From positions 558,001-622,000 of the forward strand of contig NZ_CP058348.1 of assembly GCF_013752535.1 (NCBI RefSeq): 64,000 nt of DNA. The letters are read 5' to 3'. The notes under the pieces were generated by a model, which was not told the DNA's origin, made no database searches, and worked only from the letters and a program-made list of their open reading frames with translations. The translations under genes and the position numbers were made by a program. This document shows, piece after piece, positions 1-7,826 of this stretch. This stretch comes from Bdellovibrio sp. KM01 (GTDB taxonomy: Bacteria > Bdellovibrionota > Bdellovibrionia > Bdellovibrionales > Bdellovibrionaceae). Position 1 is the first letter of the stretch, and each line of letters begins with the position of its first letter.

Positions 1-846
1 TTCGAACAAAAAGGTCTTTTGATGGTTTCACGCACTAAAGAAGGTGTGGCAGCAGCTGTTGAAGAACTTGAATACGTTAAAGGCGTTGGCGTTACCGGTA
101 AACAAATGACCGGTGAAGAATTGATGGCTTTCGAACCTGCATTCCGTCCACCAATGTTGGGTGGTGTGTACTTTGATCAGGAAGCTATGGCAGAGCCGTT
201 CCAAGTGGTTCAGGCAATGGCTGAAGAGATTCGTAAAAACGGTGGTGAAATCATCGAAAACTGCGAATTGATCGATCTTGAAATCTCTGGTGGCAAAGTT
301 ACCAAAGCGCTTACTTCTCAAGGTGAATTCAAATTCAAAGAAATCGTTGTGGCGACGGGTAGCTGGTCAAAAGATTTGGCGAAACTTTTGCGTTTAAGAA
401 TTCCTATCTTGGGCGGTAAAGGTTACGCGATGATCGTGCCTAAACTTGAAAAACAACCTAAGTATCCAATCATGTTCATCGAAAACAAAATTGCGATCAC
501 TCCGCGTGAAAACAGTTTGCGTATCGCAGGGACTTTGGAACTTGTGGATCAGGATTTCTCTGTGACTGAACGTCGTGTGAACAACATCAAACGTGGTGCA
601 GCTGAGTTGTTGTATCTTCCAGAGCAATTGGAAGTTCAAGAATTGTGGGCGGGGCTTCGTCCATGTACACCAGACGGTGTGCCTTTGATCGGTTACCACG
701 ATAAGATCCCTAACTTAATGTTGGCCGTAGGCCATCAGATGTTGGGCCTTCAATCAGGCGCGGGTACGGGCTTGCTGGTTGCCGATTTGATCGAAAAGAA
801 AACTCCATTCGTCGATCTGGAAATCTTCGCTCCAAACCGCTTCTAA
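1..846 (+). CDS. FAD-dependent D-amino-acid dehydrogenase/oxidase-like protein, 5' end missing
   Basis: The reading frame is open from the first base, so the N-terminal part with the FAD Rossmann motif lies outside the window and only about 281 residues are present. The C-terminal half carries the family signature: WAGLRPCTPDGVPLIG, then NLMLAVGHQMLGLQSGAGTG, the FAD-contacting tail of DadA/ThiO/glycine-oxidase flavoproteins. The protein ends in a proline-arginine-phenylalanine-like tail (PNRF), also typical. The family oxidises D-amino acids or glycine to the 2-oxo acid; the exact substrate cannot be read here. A clean hairpin terminator follows directly. Confidence 0.85.
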   Translation, partial: FEQKGLLMVSRTKEGVAAAVEELEYVKGVGVTGKQMTGEELMAFEPAFRPPMLGGVYFDQEAMAEPFQVVQAMAEEIRKNGGEIIENCELIDLEISGGKVTKALTSQGEFKFKEIVVATGSWSKDLAKLLRLRIPILGGKGYAMIVPKLEKQPKYPIMFIENKIAITPRENSLRIAGTLELVDQDFSVTERRVNNIKRGAAELLYLPEQLEVQELWAGLRPCTPDGVPLIGYHDKIPNLMLAVGHQMLGLQSGAGTGLLVADLIEKKTPFVDLEIFAPNRF

Positions 847-854
847 AAAAGCAA

Positions 855-880
855 AAGCCCGGTCTCCCGGGCTTTTTTTT
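855..880 (+). terminator. Rho-independent terminator
   Basis: An 8-bp stem AAGCCCGG (855-862) pairs with CCGGGCTT (867-874) around a four-base loop and is followed by a run of T to 880. It sits between the stop of the FAD enzyme and the convergent stop at 885. The A-rich 5' side means it may also serve the minus-strand gene. Confidence 0.9.
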
Positions 881-884
881 ATTC

Positions 885-1685
885 TTAATTTGGTAGTCCC
901 ACAATCGTGCGAGCTTTCGGGCGATCGTAATAACTGAAGACATCATCAATCATGGCACTTAAGTTTTCACGATCAGTGACTGCGAAATGCAGTTTGCGTA
1001 AAGCGGTGTACTTAGCTTCCGTTCTCATGAAGTCCTTCACCACTCCACCCAATTGTTGGCAAGTCATCGAAGGTTTTTTACCTGTTTGTACGTAAGAGTT
1101 TAAGAAGTCTTCGATCAATGGGAATTTGTCACTGTCAAAGCTGGCTTTATCAATCGCTGTCAGGAAATCAGAAAGTGACATGGGTTGAAAGCGTTTCGAT
1201 ATTAATGTGCCAACATTGTAAACTTCAATCTCTGCACCTTTTGGCAAGTAAACTTGCATGCGCACATAGCAGCCACCATCAAGCGAAGTAATTGCGCCAT
1301 CTTTGATTCTGATATTGCAAGCATATGAACCATAACTGTTTAAGTTCAAAGTGTTTCCCGAATTGCGATGATCGATGCGACCAAAAGACCCGCCATTTTT
1401 AGAAACTGTGAAAAGGCGAAGATAGCCTTCTCCTTCTGGAATATCTGCGGAGTAGGCAACTTCAACATCAGCGATGAAACCAAAAATGTTCATCTTAATT
1501 GCTTCAAGGTTTTGCGTGTTCAAAGAAACATCTTCAACGCGGGGATTGAATTCTGAAGGAATGGAAGTCCATTTAAGTCTGTTCTTAGGAGCGAAGCCGT
1601 TACCGTGCTCATCGGTCGCGCCACCACAGCTAACAACGACTGAAGCCAAAATCAGAGCGATAGAAATTTTCAAAAGTTGAAACAT
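885..1685 (-). CDS. Secreted lipoprotein with DUF4476-like C-terminal domain
   Basis: This is a 266-residue protein with a short hydrophobic N-terminus and a lipobox ending VVSC at about residue 20, so it is probably a lipoprotein. The middle (about 40-150) is beta-rich and contains two cysteines. The C-terminal 100 residues follow the DUF4476 pattern: a FDSDKFPLIEDF segment, a central TCQQLGGVVKDF helix, then LRKLHFAVTDRENL and a final F-x-x-Y-DRPKA segment. DUF4476 has no known reaction. It is transcribed alone, convergent with the FAD enzyme. The function is unknown; the domain link rests on pattern only. Confidence 0.75.
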   Translation of the reverse strand: MFQLLKISIALILASVVVSCGGATDEHGNGFAPKNRLKWTSIPSEFNPRVEDVSLNTQNLEAIKMNIFGFIADVEVAYSADIPEGEGYLRLFTVSKNGGSFGRIDHRNSGNTLNLNSYGSYACNIRIKDGAITSLDGGCYVRMQVYLPKGAEIEVYNVGTLISKRFQPMSLSDFLTAIDKASFDSDKFPLIEDFLNSYVQTGKKPSMTCQQLGGVVKDFMRTEAKYTALRKLHFAVTDRENLSAMIDDVFSYYDRPKARTIVGLPN

Positions 1686-1734
1686 GTAACCTCCGCAAAA
1701 TCCAAGGATGGCATGGGAGTAACCTGCGATTCAA

Positions 1735-1763
1735 ATAAAAAAGGCTGATCCATGATCAGCCTT
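1735..1763 (-). terminator. Rho-independent terminator for the small basic protein gene
   Basis: AAGGCTGATC (1741-1750) pairs with GATCAGCCTT (1754-1763) around three bases. The A-rich stretch 1732-1742 becomes the U tract on the minus strand, just after the minus-strand stop at 1788. Confidence 0.85.
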
Positions 1764-1787
1764 TTCGATGCAATCTGTGGGAACAGA

Positions 1788-2072
1788 TTATTTCTTTTTG
1801 CCTTTTGCTTCGATTTTTTTAGCAGCGGCTTTTTCTTCTTTGGCAGCAGCGGCAGCTTCTTTTTTCGCGCCAGCCTTTTTTGCCTTACGCTGTTGGATGA
1901 TACGATCCAAGATGTCGTAAGATTCTTTTTGAAGATCGTTTTCGAAAACGAAACGGTAGAAACCTTCGATCTCAGGGCTTTGACGGAACTTCTTTAGTGA
2001 TGTGGGCAAGCTTTCAGACTGTACGAAATCAATGGAGCTACCGTCTTTTGAGAGCTTAACTTTATCTGCCAT
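1788..2072 (-). CDS. Small protein with lysine/alanine-rich basic tail
   Basis: I start at the ATG at 2072 (MADKVKLSK), which has an AGGGG ribosome site upstream; this gives 94 residues instead of the longer upstream reading. The first 60 residues look like a compact fold (LPTSLKKFRQ, FYRFVFENDLQKESYDIL). The last 30 are almost only Lys, Ala and Glu, in the manner of nucleic-acid or ribosome-binding tails and of histone-H1-like bacterial proteins. No family was recognised. It has its own terminator and no co-directional neighbour. Confidence 0.75.
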   Translation of the reverse strand: MADKVKLSKDGSSIDFVQSESLPTSLKKFRQSPEIEGFYRFVFENDLQKESYDILDRIIQQRKAKKAGAKKEAAAAAKEEKAAAKKIEAKGKKK

Positions 2073-2240
2073 CTTTAAATCCCCTAGTGTTTTTAAGAAC
2101 TTGTACATTAAATCAAAGCTTCGAATCAAGCATTAAATGCCCCGCAGCGGTCTGTTTTATTTCCGTTTAGATTAACTAAACCATTGAATTTCTTTGATAA
2201 ATGCAGGAAATTGGGGGCTCATTACCGGGGAGGGTTTTCA

Positions 2241-3089
2241 GTGCTCATTTTAGATGGCAAAGAAGTATCAAATCACGTTCGCACCTCCCTGATTCCCCGT
2301 ATTGCAGCCTTTAAAAACAAAACTGGCCGCGCCCCCCATTTAGCGGTGGTCATTTGTGGGGAAGACCCAGCCAGCCAGGTATACGTCAGAAACAAGAAAG
2401 CGGCTTGCGAGAAAGTCGGAATGACTTCGACGATTCACGCTTTGCGCGAAGACATCACTCAACCCGAGCTGACAGAGATGATCGAAACGCTGAATGCCGA
2501 TGAAGGCGTAGACGGCATTTTGGTGCAATTTCCTTTGCCAAAACATTTAAGTACTCATGAAGTTTTGCAGACGGTTTCGCCTTTGAAAGACGCAGACGGT
2601 TTGACGTACAAATCTCTGGGTTATTTCTTTGCAGGACAACCTCTTGTCAGTCCGTGTACTCCTAAGGGAGTGATGACCATCCTTAAGCATTATAACATCA
2701 ATGTTGAAGGCATGAATGCAGTGGTGGTTGGTCGCAGCAATATCGTTGGGAAGCCAATGGCGATGCTTTTGACTGAGGCGAACGCGACGGTGACGTTGTG
2801 TCACTCAAAAACCAAAAATCTGGCACAGTTTACGAAAAATGCAGACTTGGTGGTGGTGGCTGCCGGTAAAGCCCAGCTTCTGGGTAAAGATGATTTCAAG
2901 AAAGACGCTATCGTGGTGGATGTCGGTATGCACGGCTCCGGCCAGGGTGGAAAATTGTGTGGTGACGTCAGATTTTCAGAGCTGGAAGGGTGGGCAAAGG
3001 CTGCAACCCCGGTTCCTGGCGGAGTTGGACCCATGACTATTACAACGCTCCTTGAAAACACTTGTCTCTTGGCTGAAAAAAGAGTCTGA
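2241..3089 (+). CDS. folD: Bifunctional methylenetetrahydrofolate dehydrogenase/cyclohydrolase FolD
   Basis: FolD interconverts 5,10-methylene-, 5,10-methenyl- and 10-formyl-tetrahydrofolate with NADP in the cytoplasm and feeds purine and formyl-Met synthesis. The signatures seen are YVRNKKAACEKVG (substrate and catalytic Lys region), DGILVQFPLPKHL, and the cofactor segment VVVGRSNIVGKPMAMLL, then PVPGGVGPMTITTLLENT. I chose the GTG at 2241 because GGGGAGGG lies six bases upstream and because it gives 282 residues, close to the usual 285; a longer in-frame start at 2184 adds an atypical N-terminus. The gene stands alone between divergent and following genes. Confidence 0.95.
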   Translation: MLILDGKEVSNHVRTSLIPRIAAFKNKTGRAPHLAVVICGEDPASQVYVRNKKAACEKVGMTSTIHALREDITQPELTEMIETLNADEGVDGILVQFPLPKHLSTHEVLQTVSPLKDADGLTYKSLGYFFAGQPLVSPCTPKGVMTILKHYNINVEGMNAVVVGRSNIVGKPMAMLLTEANATVTLCHSKTKNLAQFTKNADLVVVAAGKAQLLGKDDFKKDAIVVDVGMHGSGQGGKLCGDVRFSELEGWAKAATPVPGGVGPMTITTLLENTCLLAEKRV

Positions 3090-3115
3090 CTAGTTCCTAT
3101 ATTTCGAGGTTCACA

Positions 3116-4156
3116 ATGTTCACAGGATTTTTGAAAAACGTATGGTACGTGGGTTTGCCTAGTTCCGAACTCGCAATCAATAAAGCAACTGCGCGCAAAA
3201 TTTTAAATGAGCCGGTGGTGTTTTATCGTGATTCAAAAGGCAAAGTGTCTGCAATGCGCGACATCTGCCCTCATCGTGGGATTCCGTTAAGCTATGGACG
3301 TGTGGTTAATGATACGCTTGAGTGTCCTTACCATGGCTGGAAATTCGACGGCACGGGTATGTGCACTGAGATTCCTTCTTTGTGCCCGGATCAGGATTTG
3401 AATCCTAACAAAATCAAAGTGCGCAGCTATCCCGTACATGAAGCCCAGGGTTTGATCTGGATTTTCATGGGCGATAAAGATTTTGATTTGTCCAAAGTTC
3501 CGCAACCACCTGTCATGCAGGGATTTCCTGAAGGTAAGAAACCAAATCTGACTTACGTGGTGAATTTCCCATGTCACGTCGATCACGCAGTGATTGGCTT
3601 GATGGACCCAGCTCACGGGCCTTATGTTCACAAAAGCTGGTTCTGGCGTTCTGAAAAATCCATGCTCGAAAAGAAAAAACTTTTTGGGCCCGTGGACTTT
3701 GGCTTTCAGATGATTCGTCATAAACCATCTTCAAATTCCAAGGCCTATAAATTATTGGGTGGAGTGCCAACGACGGAAATTACTTTCACTTTGCCATGTG
3801 TTCGTGTGGAACATATTCAGGTCGGGGAGCGTAAGTTCTATTCTTATACGGCATTGACTCCGGTGGATGAAAAGAACACGCGTGTCACTCAATTGGCAGT
3901 CTGGGATATTCCCTGGTTGTCTTTGTTCAAACCCGCAGTCGATAAATTCGGCAAAGTCTTCCTGGGACAGGACATGGATGCTGTTACCAAGCAACAAGAG
4001 GGGTTGAAATACGACCCAAGTCTCATGCTCATCAAGGACGCTGACACACAGGCAAAGTGGTATTACTCTTTAAAGACCGAATATCACAACGCCTTGGAAG
4101 AAAAGCGTCCTTTCGTGAATCCGGTCAAACAAACGGAACTTCGCTGGAGAAGCTAA
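3116..4156 (+). CDS. Rieske [2Fe-2S] non-haem iron oxygenase
   Basis: This is a 346-residue protein with an N-terminal Rieske domain (about 5-110): C-P-H-R-G then C-P-Y-H-G-W bind the cluster. The C-terminal catalytic half has HVDHAVIGLMDPAHGPYVH, which fits the mononuclear iron site of ring-hydroxylating and O-demethylase type oxygenases. Such enzymes need a reductase partner, which is not encoded nearby. The next gene starts two bases after the stop, suggesting co-transcription with the phytase-like esterase and the rRNA methyltransferase, although no shared pathway is obvious. The substrate is unknown. Confidence 0.9.
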   Translation: MFTGFLKNVWYVGLPSSELAINKATARKILNEPVVFYRDSKGKVSAMRDICPHRGIPLSYGRVVNDTLECPYHGWKFDGTGMCTEIPSLCPDQDLNPNKIKVRSYPVHEAQGLIWIFMGDKDFDLSKVPQPPVMQGFPEGKKPNLTYVVNFPCHVDHAVIGLMDPAHGPYVHKSWFWRSEKSMLEKKKLFGPVDFGFQMIRHKPSSNSKAYKLLGGVPTTEITFTLPCVRVEHIQVGERKFYSYTALTPVDEKNTRVTQLAVWDIPWLSLFKPAVDKFGKVFLGQDMDAVTKQQEGLKYDPSLMLIKDADTQAKWYYSLKTEYHNALEEKRPFVNPVKQTELRWRS

Positions 4157-4158
4157 GA

Positions 4159-5268
4159 ATGCATAAAATTTTTTGGAGTTTGGTTCTGGCAACGGGTCTT
4201 ACTTGTCAGGCCCAAGCCCTGAGTTTGAAATACGTGGGCGAGACCTCCATCGTCACCGGAGCCAAATTTGATGAAACCACTATTGGTGGTCTTTCGGGAA
4301 TTACTTATGCTGAAGGGGTTTTAAGTGCCGTCAGTGATGACAAAGGTCGTTGGGGTGAACCCCGTTTTTATCAGTTCGATCTTAAGATCGACGGCAAAGC
4401 TGTCACCCTTATTCCTAAATCAGTAAAGTTCGTAAATGGTTTGAAAAAAGAGGGCTCTCGCAAAGCCTTTTTGGACTTGGAAGGTTTGGTTGCCATGCCT
4501 GACGGGGATTTCCTGATTTCCTCTGAAGGTAATAACGATTTAAAACCTCGATCTATGCCTCGTGTGTTCCGAGTTGCTGCCGATGGCAAATGGAAATACG
4601 ACATCACTATTCCGGATAAATATCTTCCAGAGCGCACGGGTCAGCAATCCAAGGGCATTCAAAACAATGGCGCCTTTGAGGGGCTAGCAGTCACTCGCGA
4701 TGGCAAGTTCGTTTTTACTTCATTGGAAGCCCCGCTGACTCAAGATATCGATATGGAAACCGAGGCAAATGGTCCCATCATTCGTATTTTGAAGTTTGAG
4801 GATCGCGGAGCTCAACGTGGCTATTTTACGCCGGCAGCAGAGTTCGCCTACAAAATCGATGCTTTCCATGACAATCAAATCGGTCGCGAGATTTTCCGAG
4901 GCGTCTCCGAGATTCTGGCCTTATCAGAATCCAAAATAATCGTCCTGGAGCGCGGAGCGCGCATATACGGCAAGGGCTGGAAATCCACGGTGGGCTTGTA
5001 TGTGGCAGACGTAAGCAAGGCCACGGATACGCTGGCTATGGTAAAGCTTGCAGACCACAAATACACACTTGCTGAAAAAGTGAAGCTGGTGGATTTTGAA
5101 ACCGATTTGACGAAAGAACGTGGCAAAAAAGACGTACAAAACTTTGAAGCCCTGGCATTCGGACCGAATTTGCCAGATGGACGTCGTACGTTGCTGGTGA
5201 TGTCGGATAATAATTTTTCCAAGAACGAAGTGACTGAGCTTCTGGTTTTTGCAATTGAAGGTGAATAA
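4159..5268 (+). CDS. Exported phytase-like esterase-domain protein
   Basis: I use the ATG at 4159 because it opens a good signal peptide (MHKIFWSLVLATGLTCQAQA) and follows the upstream stop by two bases; a longer reading into the Rieske gene has no leader. The mature protein (about 350 residues) matches the 'esterase-like activity of phytase' beta-propeller pattern: IGGLSGITY, FLDLEGLVAMPDGDFLISSEG, NNGAFEGLAVTRDGK, and a late NFEALAFGP segment. It is likely periplasmic or secreted and may act on phosphoester or ester substrates. The reaction is not proven by family membership. Confidence 0.85.
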   Translation: MHKIFWSLVLATGLTCQAQALSLKYVGETSIVTGAKFDETTIGGLSGITYAEGVLSAVSDDKGRWGEPRFYQFDLKIDGKAVTLIPKSVKFVNGLKKEGSRKAFLDLEGLVAMPDGDFLISSEGNNDLKPRSMPRVFRVAADGKWKYDITIPDKYLPERTGQQSKGIQNNGAFEGLAVTRDGKFVFTSLEAPLTQDIDMETEANGPIIRILKFEDRGAQRGYFTPAAEFAYKIDAFHDNQIGREIFRGVSEILALSESKIIVLERGARIYGKGWKSTVGLYVADVSKATDTLAMVKLADHKYTLAEKVKLVDFETDLTKERGKKDVQNFEALAFGPNLPDGRRTLLVMSDNNFSKNEVTELLVFAIEGE

Positions 5269-5271
5269 GAA

Positions 5272-6579
5272 ATGACGATGACAGTTTGGAGACTTCGTAC
5301 TGGTGCTGATAAACGCATTCGCAGTGGGCATCCCTGGGTGTTCTCTAATGAATTATCAGTCAGCCCTAAAGGTTTACCTCCGGGCACACCTGTGGAGCTT
5401 CAAGATGCCAAAGGTCAGTTCCTGGCGCGCGGCTACGGTAATCCTCATTCTTTGATTGCGTTTCGTGCTTTGACTTTCAATTCGCAGGATAAAGAACCGA
5501 CTGGTTTCAACTTCCTCCACGATAAAGTTTTAAATTCCTGGAAAGTGCGTAAGGCAGCGGGATTCCGTGGCAGCTTCCGGTTGGCTTTCGGTGAATCAGA
5601 TTACATTCCCGGTTTGGTTTTGGATTACTATGTGATCGAACAGGGCGGGAAACGTGCCCAAGTATTCGTCGCCCAATTGGTGACGGCGGGCATGGATCAG
5701 GCTTTGCAAAATACTGAAGCGTTCTTCCATGGCCTAACTGAAAAAGCCAAGGAGCAAGGTCTTTCTGAATTCGATTGGTCACAAACGGCCGTGGTCATTC
5801 GTAACGACGTGAGCGTGCGTAAGCTGGAAGGCTTGACGGGTAACGAAGCGAAAGTGATCAAGGATCTTCCTGATTTCAAATTGGACCATGTCGAAATTCT
5901 TTTAAATGCGGCAGCAGATGCTGGCGTTATCAAAATGAGTTGTGATCTTCGTGAAGGTCAAAAAACAGGTTTCTTCCTGGATCAAACGCACAATATTTAT
6001 TTGGCGATTAATTTATTTAAAAACTGGGCAAAACAGCAAAACACCAAATCCATCCGCATTTTGGATTTGTGCTGTTATGTAGGTCACTGGTCGACACAAA
6101 TCACTCGCGCTTTAAAAGCCGAAGGATTTGATGTGGAAGTTTCTTTGGTGGACGTTTCTAAAACAGCTTTGGCTTTTGCTAAAGAAAATGCCGAACGTGA
6201 AGGGGCGAAAGTCATCGTTCACGAAATGGATGTTTTGGAAGGTCTGACAAATCTGCCGACTCAACAATACGATATCGTGATCGCGGACCCACCTGCATTT
6301 ATTAAAGCGAAAAAAGATATCCATGTTGGTAAAGCGGCTTACATCAAAATGAACACGCATGCTTTCCGTCTGGCCAAAAAGAACGGTTTTGTGGCGTCTT
6401 GTTCTTGTTCTGGTTTACTGGAAGAAGAAGAATTCCGCGATGCTATTCGTAAAGCTTCTTTAAGAAACTACTCGGAAGTGCGCAGTGTTTTGCGTGGTGG
6501 CCATGCGGCAGACCATCCAACTTTGATGCAATTTCCTGAGGGTTTCTATCTAAAAATGTACGTTCATTACATCGTATAA
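5272..6579 (+). CDS. rlmI: Class I SAM-dependent rRNA methyltransferase, RlmI family
   Basis: This is a 435-residue protein with an N-terminal PUA-like RNA-binding part (RSGHPWVFSNELS, GTPVELQDAKGQFLARGYGN), a central domain with KTGFFLDQTHNI, and a Rossmann methyltransferase (ILDLCCYVGHWS, VSLVDVSKTALAFAKENA, IADPPAFIK, SCSCSG). RlmI makes m5C at position 1962 of E. coli 23S rRNA. This protein is about 40 residues longer than RlmI, mainly in the middle. It starts three bases after the preceding stop (an in-frame ATG at 5278 is an alternative start), the last of three tightly packed genes. Confidence 0.85.
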   Translation: MTMTVWRLRTGADKRIRSGHPWVFSNELSVSPKGLPPGTPVELQDAKGQFLARGYGNPHSLIAFRALTFNSQDKEPTGFNFLHDKVLNSWKVRKAAGFRGSFRLAFGESDYIPGLVLDYYVIEQGGKRAQVFVAQLVTAGMDQALQNTEAFFHGLTEKAKEQGLSEFDWSQTAVVIRNDVSVRKLEGLTGNEAKVIKDLPDFKLDHVEILLNAAADAGVIKMSCDLREGQKTGFFLDQTHNIYLAINLFKNWAKQQNTKSIRILDLCCYVGHWSTQITRALKAEGFDVEVSLVDVSKTALAFAKENAEREGAKVIVHEMDVLEGLTNLPTQQYDIVIADPPAFIKAKKDIHVGKAAYIKMNTHAFRLAKKNGFVASCSCSGLLEEEEFRDAIRKASLRNYSEVRSVLRGGHAADHPTLMQFPEGFYLKMYVHYIV

Positions 6580-6590
6580 TCGTTCTTAAA

Positions 6591-6643
6591 AGCTTCGCTG
6601 GACCAAGGGCTGCTTGTGCCCTTGTTGTTTGTCTCGCGAAGCT
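6591..6643. repeat. Two-storey intergenic hairpin
   Basis: AGCTTCGC (6591-6598) pairs with GCGAAGCT (6636-6643), and inside it CAAGGGC (6604-6610) pairs with GCCCTTG (6618-6624). It follows the methyltransferase stop and has no long T tract, so it may be a weak terminator or a processing or stability hairpin. Confidence 0.55.
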
Positions 6644-6698
6644 CAATTTCCCCAATATTTCCTAAGGCTTGTACCTTGAATCCCCGATAAGTTCAGGG

Positions 6699-7826
6699 AT
6701 GAAACAGTCGATTCGTAATCATATTATTTTTAGCATGTTGTTTGGTGTTACAGTGGTGGGGCATGCCCAATCGGTCACACCATTGCCTGCGACCCAAGTA
6801 ATTCCGACGACGGCGGCATCGCCGGTTGTAACTGCGACATCGGCAACGACGACGACAACAACAACGACATCCACGCAAACAGTGTTTGATGCGTTTTATG
6901 CGCAAATGGCGGCAGAGCAAGAGGCTTTGGCTAAGCAAGCTGCTGCTGAAGAAGAGGCAAAGTCCAATGCCACAAAGTTGGCGGCAGGCATGCAGCTGGC
7001 TTTTAAGTATTGTCCGTTTCTTCAAGAATCCAATGCGCAAAAAGCCCGTAAGGGAATTTCGGATATCAATAAGAAGATCGCCGAGCAAGCAGACGATCCA
7101 AATTCCAAAGATCCTTCCATCAGCAAAAACGGCAAGCAAGAGGTTGCACAAGATAAACAGGGTGCTGATTTCAATAAGACCTGCGACATTTTTATTAAAG
7201 ATGATGGCAATCCTGGTTCCGTCGGTACCGTCATACTTGCTGATATCCGAGAGAACAAATCTTCCTTTGCGGGAAATACTCCTAAAGACATCGGTAAGCT
7301 TTGCCCGAATTATACTAAAATGAATGAAGAGCAAAAAAACCTATTCTGGGTTTGGACATTAATGTCGATGGCATCGGTTGAATCATCTTGTGATCCGGGT
7401 GCGGAAAATAAAGATGCTCCTCATGGGACTGCCTATGGCTTGTTCCAATTGGGAAAAGATCAATGCAATGGCGCTGATCTTAAAGACAAAGTGGAAAATT
7501 CAAAATGCGCAGTTCGAATGCTAGCTTCTGAATTAGCCGATCGCAAAACACTGATTGCGAAAACAGCTACCGGAAAAAATGGCAACACCAATTGGGCGGC
7601 GATCTGCGAAGGCAATGCCAAAGAATGCGGAAGAAACGGCGACTCTGTTCAAAAAACCAAAGCCAAGATCAGTCAATATTCTAAGTGTGGTGGCAGTGTG
7701 AGCTCTAACGATGATAAGCCAGCTGATGCGGAAGCAAAACCCAAAAAGGGCAAGCGCACTCCATCAGGCAAGTCACAGAAACCTCAAAAGCCTCAGAAAA
7801 AAGCCATAGAGCCTCAGGTTACTTAA
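6699..7826 (+). CDS. Secreted lysozyme-like (SLT-fold) protein
   Basis: The ATG at 6699 gives a signal peptide (MKQSIRNHIIFSMLFGV..GHAQS) and 375 residues; an upstream TTG adds ten unlikely residues. After a Thr/Ala-rich low-complexity stretch and an Ala/Glu-rich helix, the core (about 210-320) has SMASVESSCDPGAENKD and TAYGLFQLGKDQC, the catalytic-Glu helix and GLFQ motif of transglycosylase/goose-lysozyme folds. Cysteines near the core suggest disulfides. The tail is Lys/Pro-rich. It probably cleaves peptidoglycan, own or prey. The stop overlaps the convergent histidine kinase stop by eight bases. Confidence 0.75.
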   Translation: MKQSIRNHIIFSMLFGVTVVGHAQSVTPLPATQVIPTTAASPVVTATSATTTTTTTTSTQTVFDAFYAQMAAEQEALAKQAAAEEEAKSNATKLAAGMQLAFKYCPFLQESNAQKARKGISDINKKIAEQADDPNSKDPSISKNGKQEVAQDKQGADFNKTCDIFIKDDGNPGSVGTVILADIRENKSSFAGNTPKDIGKLCPNYTKMNEEQKNLFWVWTLMSMASVESSCDPGAENKDAPHGTAYGLFQLGKDQCNGADLKDKVENSKCAVRMLASELADRKTLIAKTATGKNGNTNWAAICEGNAKECGRNGDSVQKTKAKISQYSKCGGSVSSNDDKPADAEAKPKKGKRTPSGKSQKPQKPQKKAIEPQVT

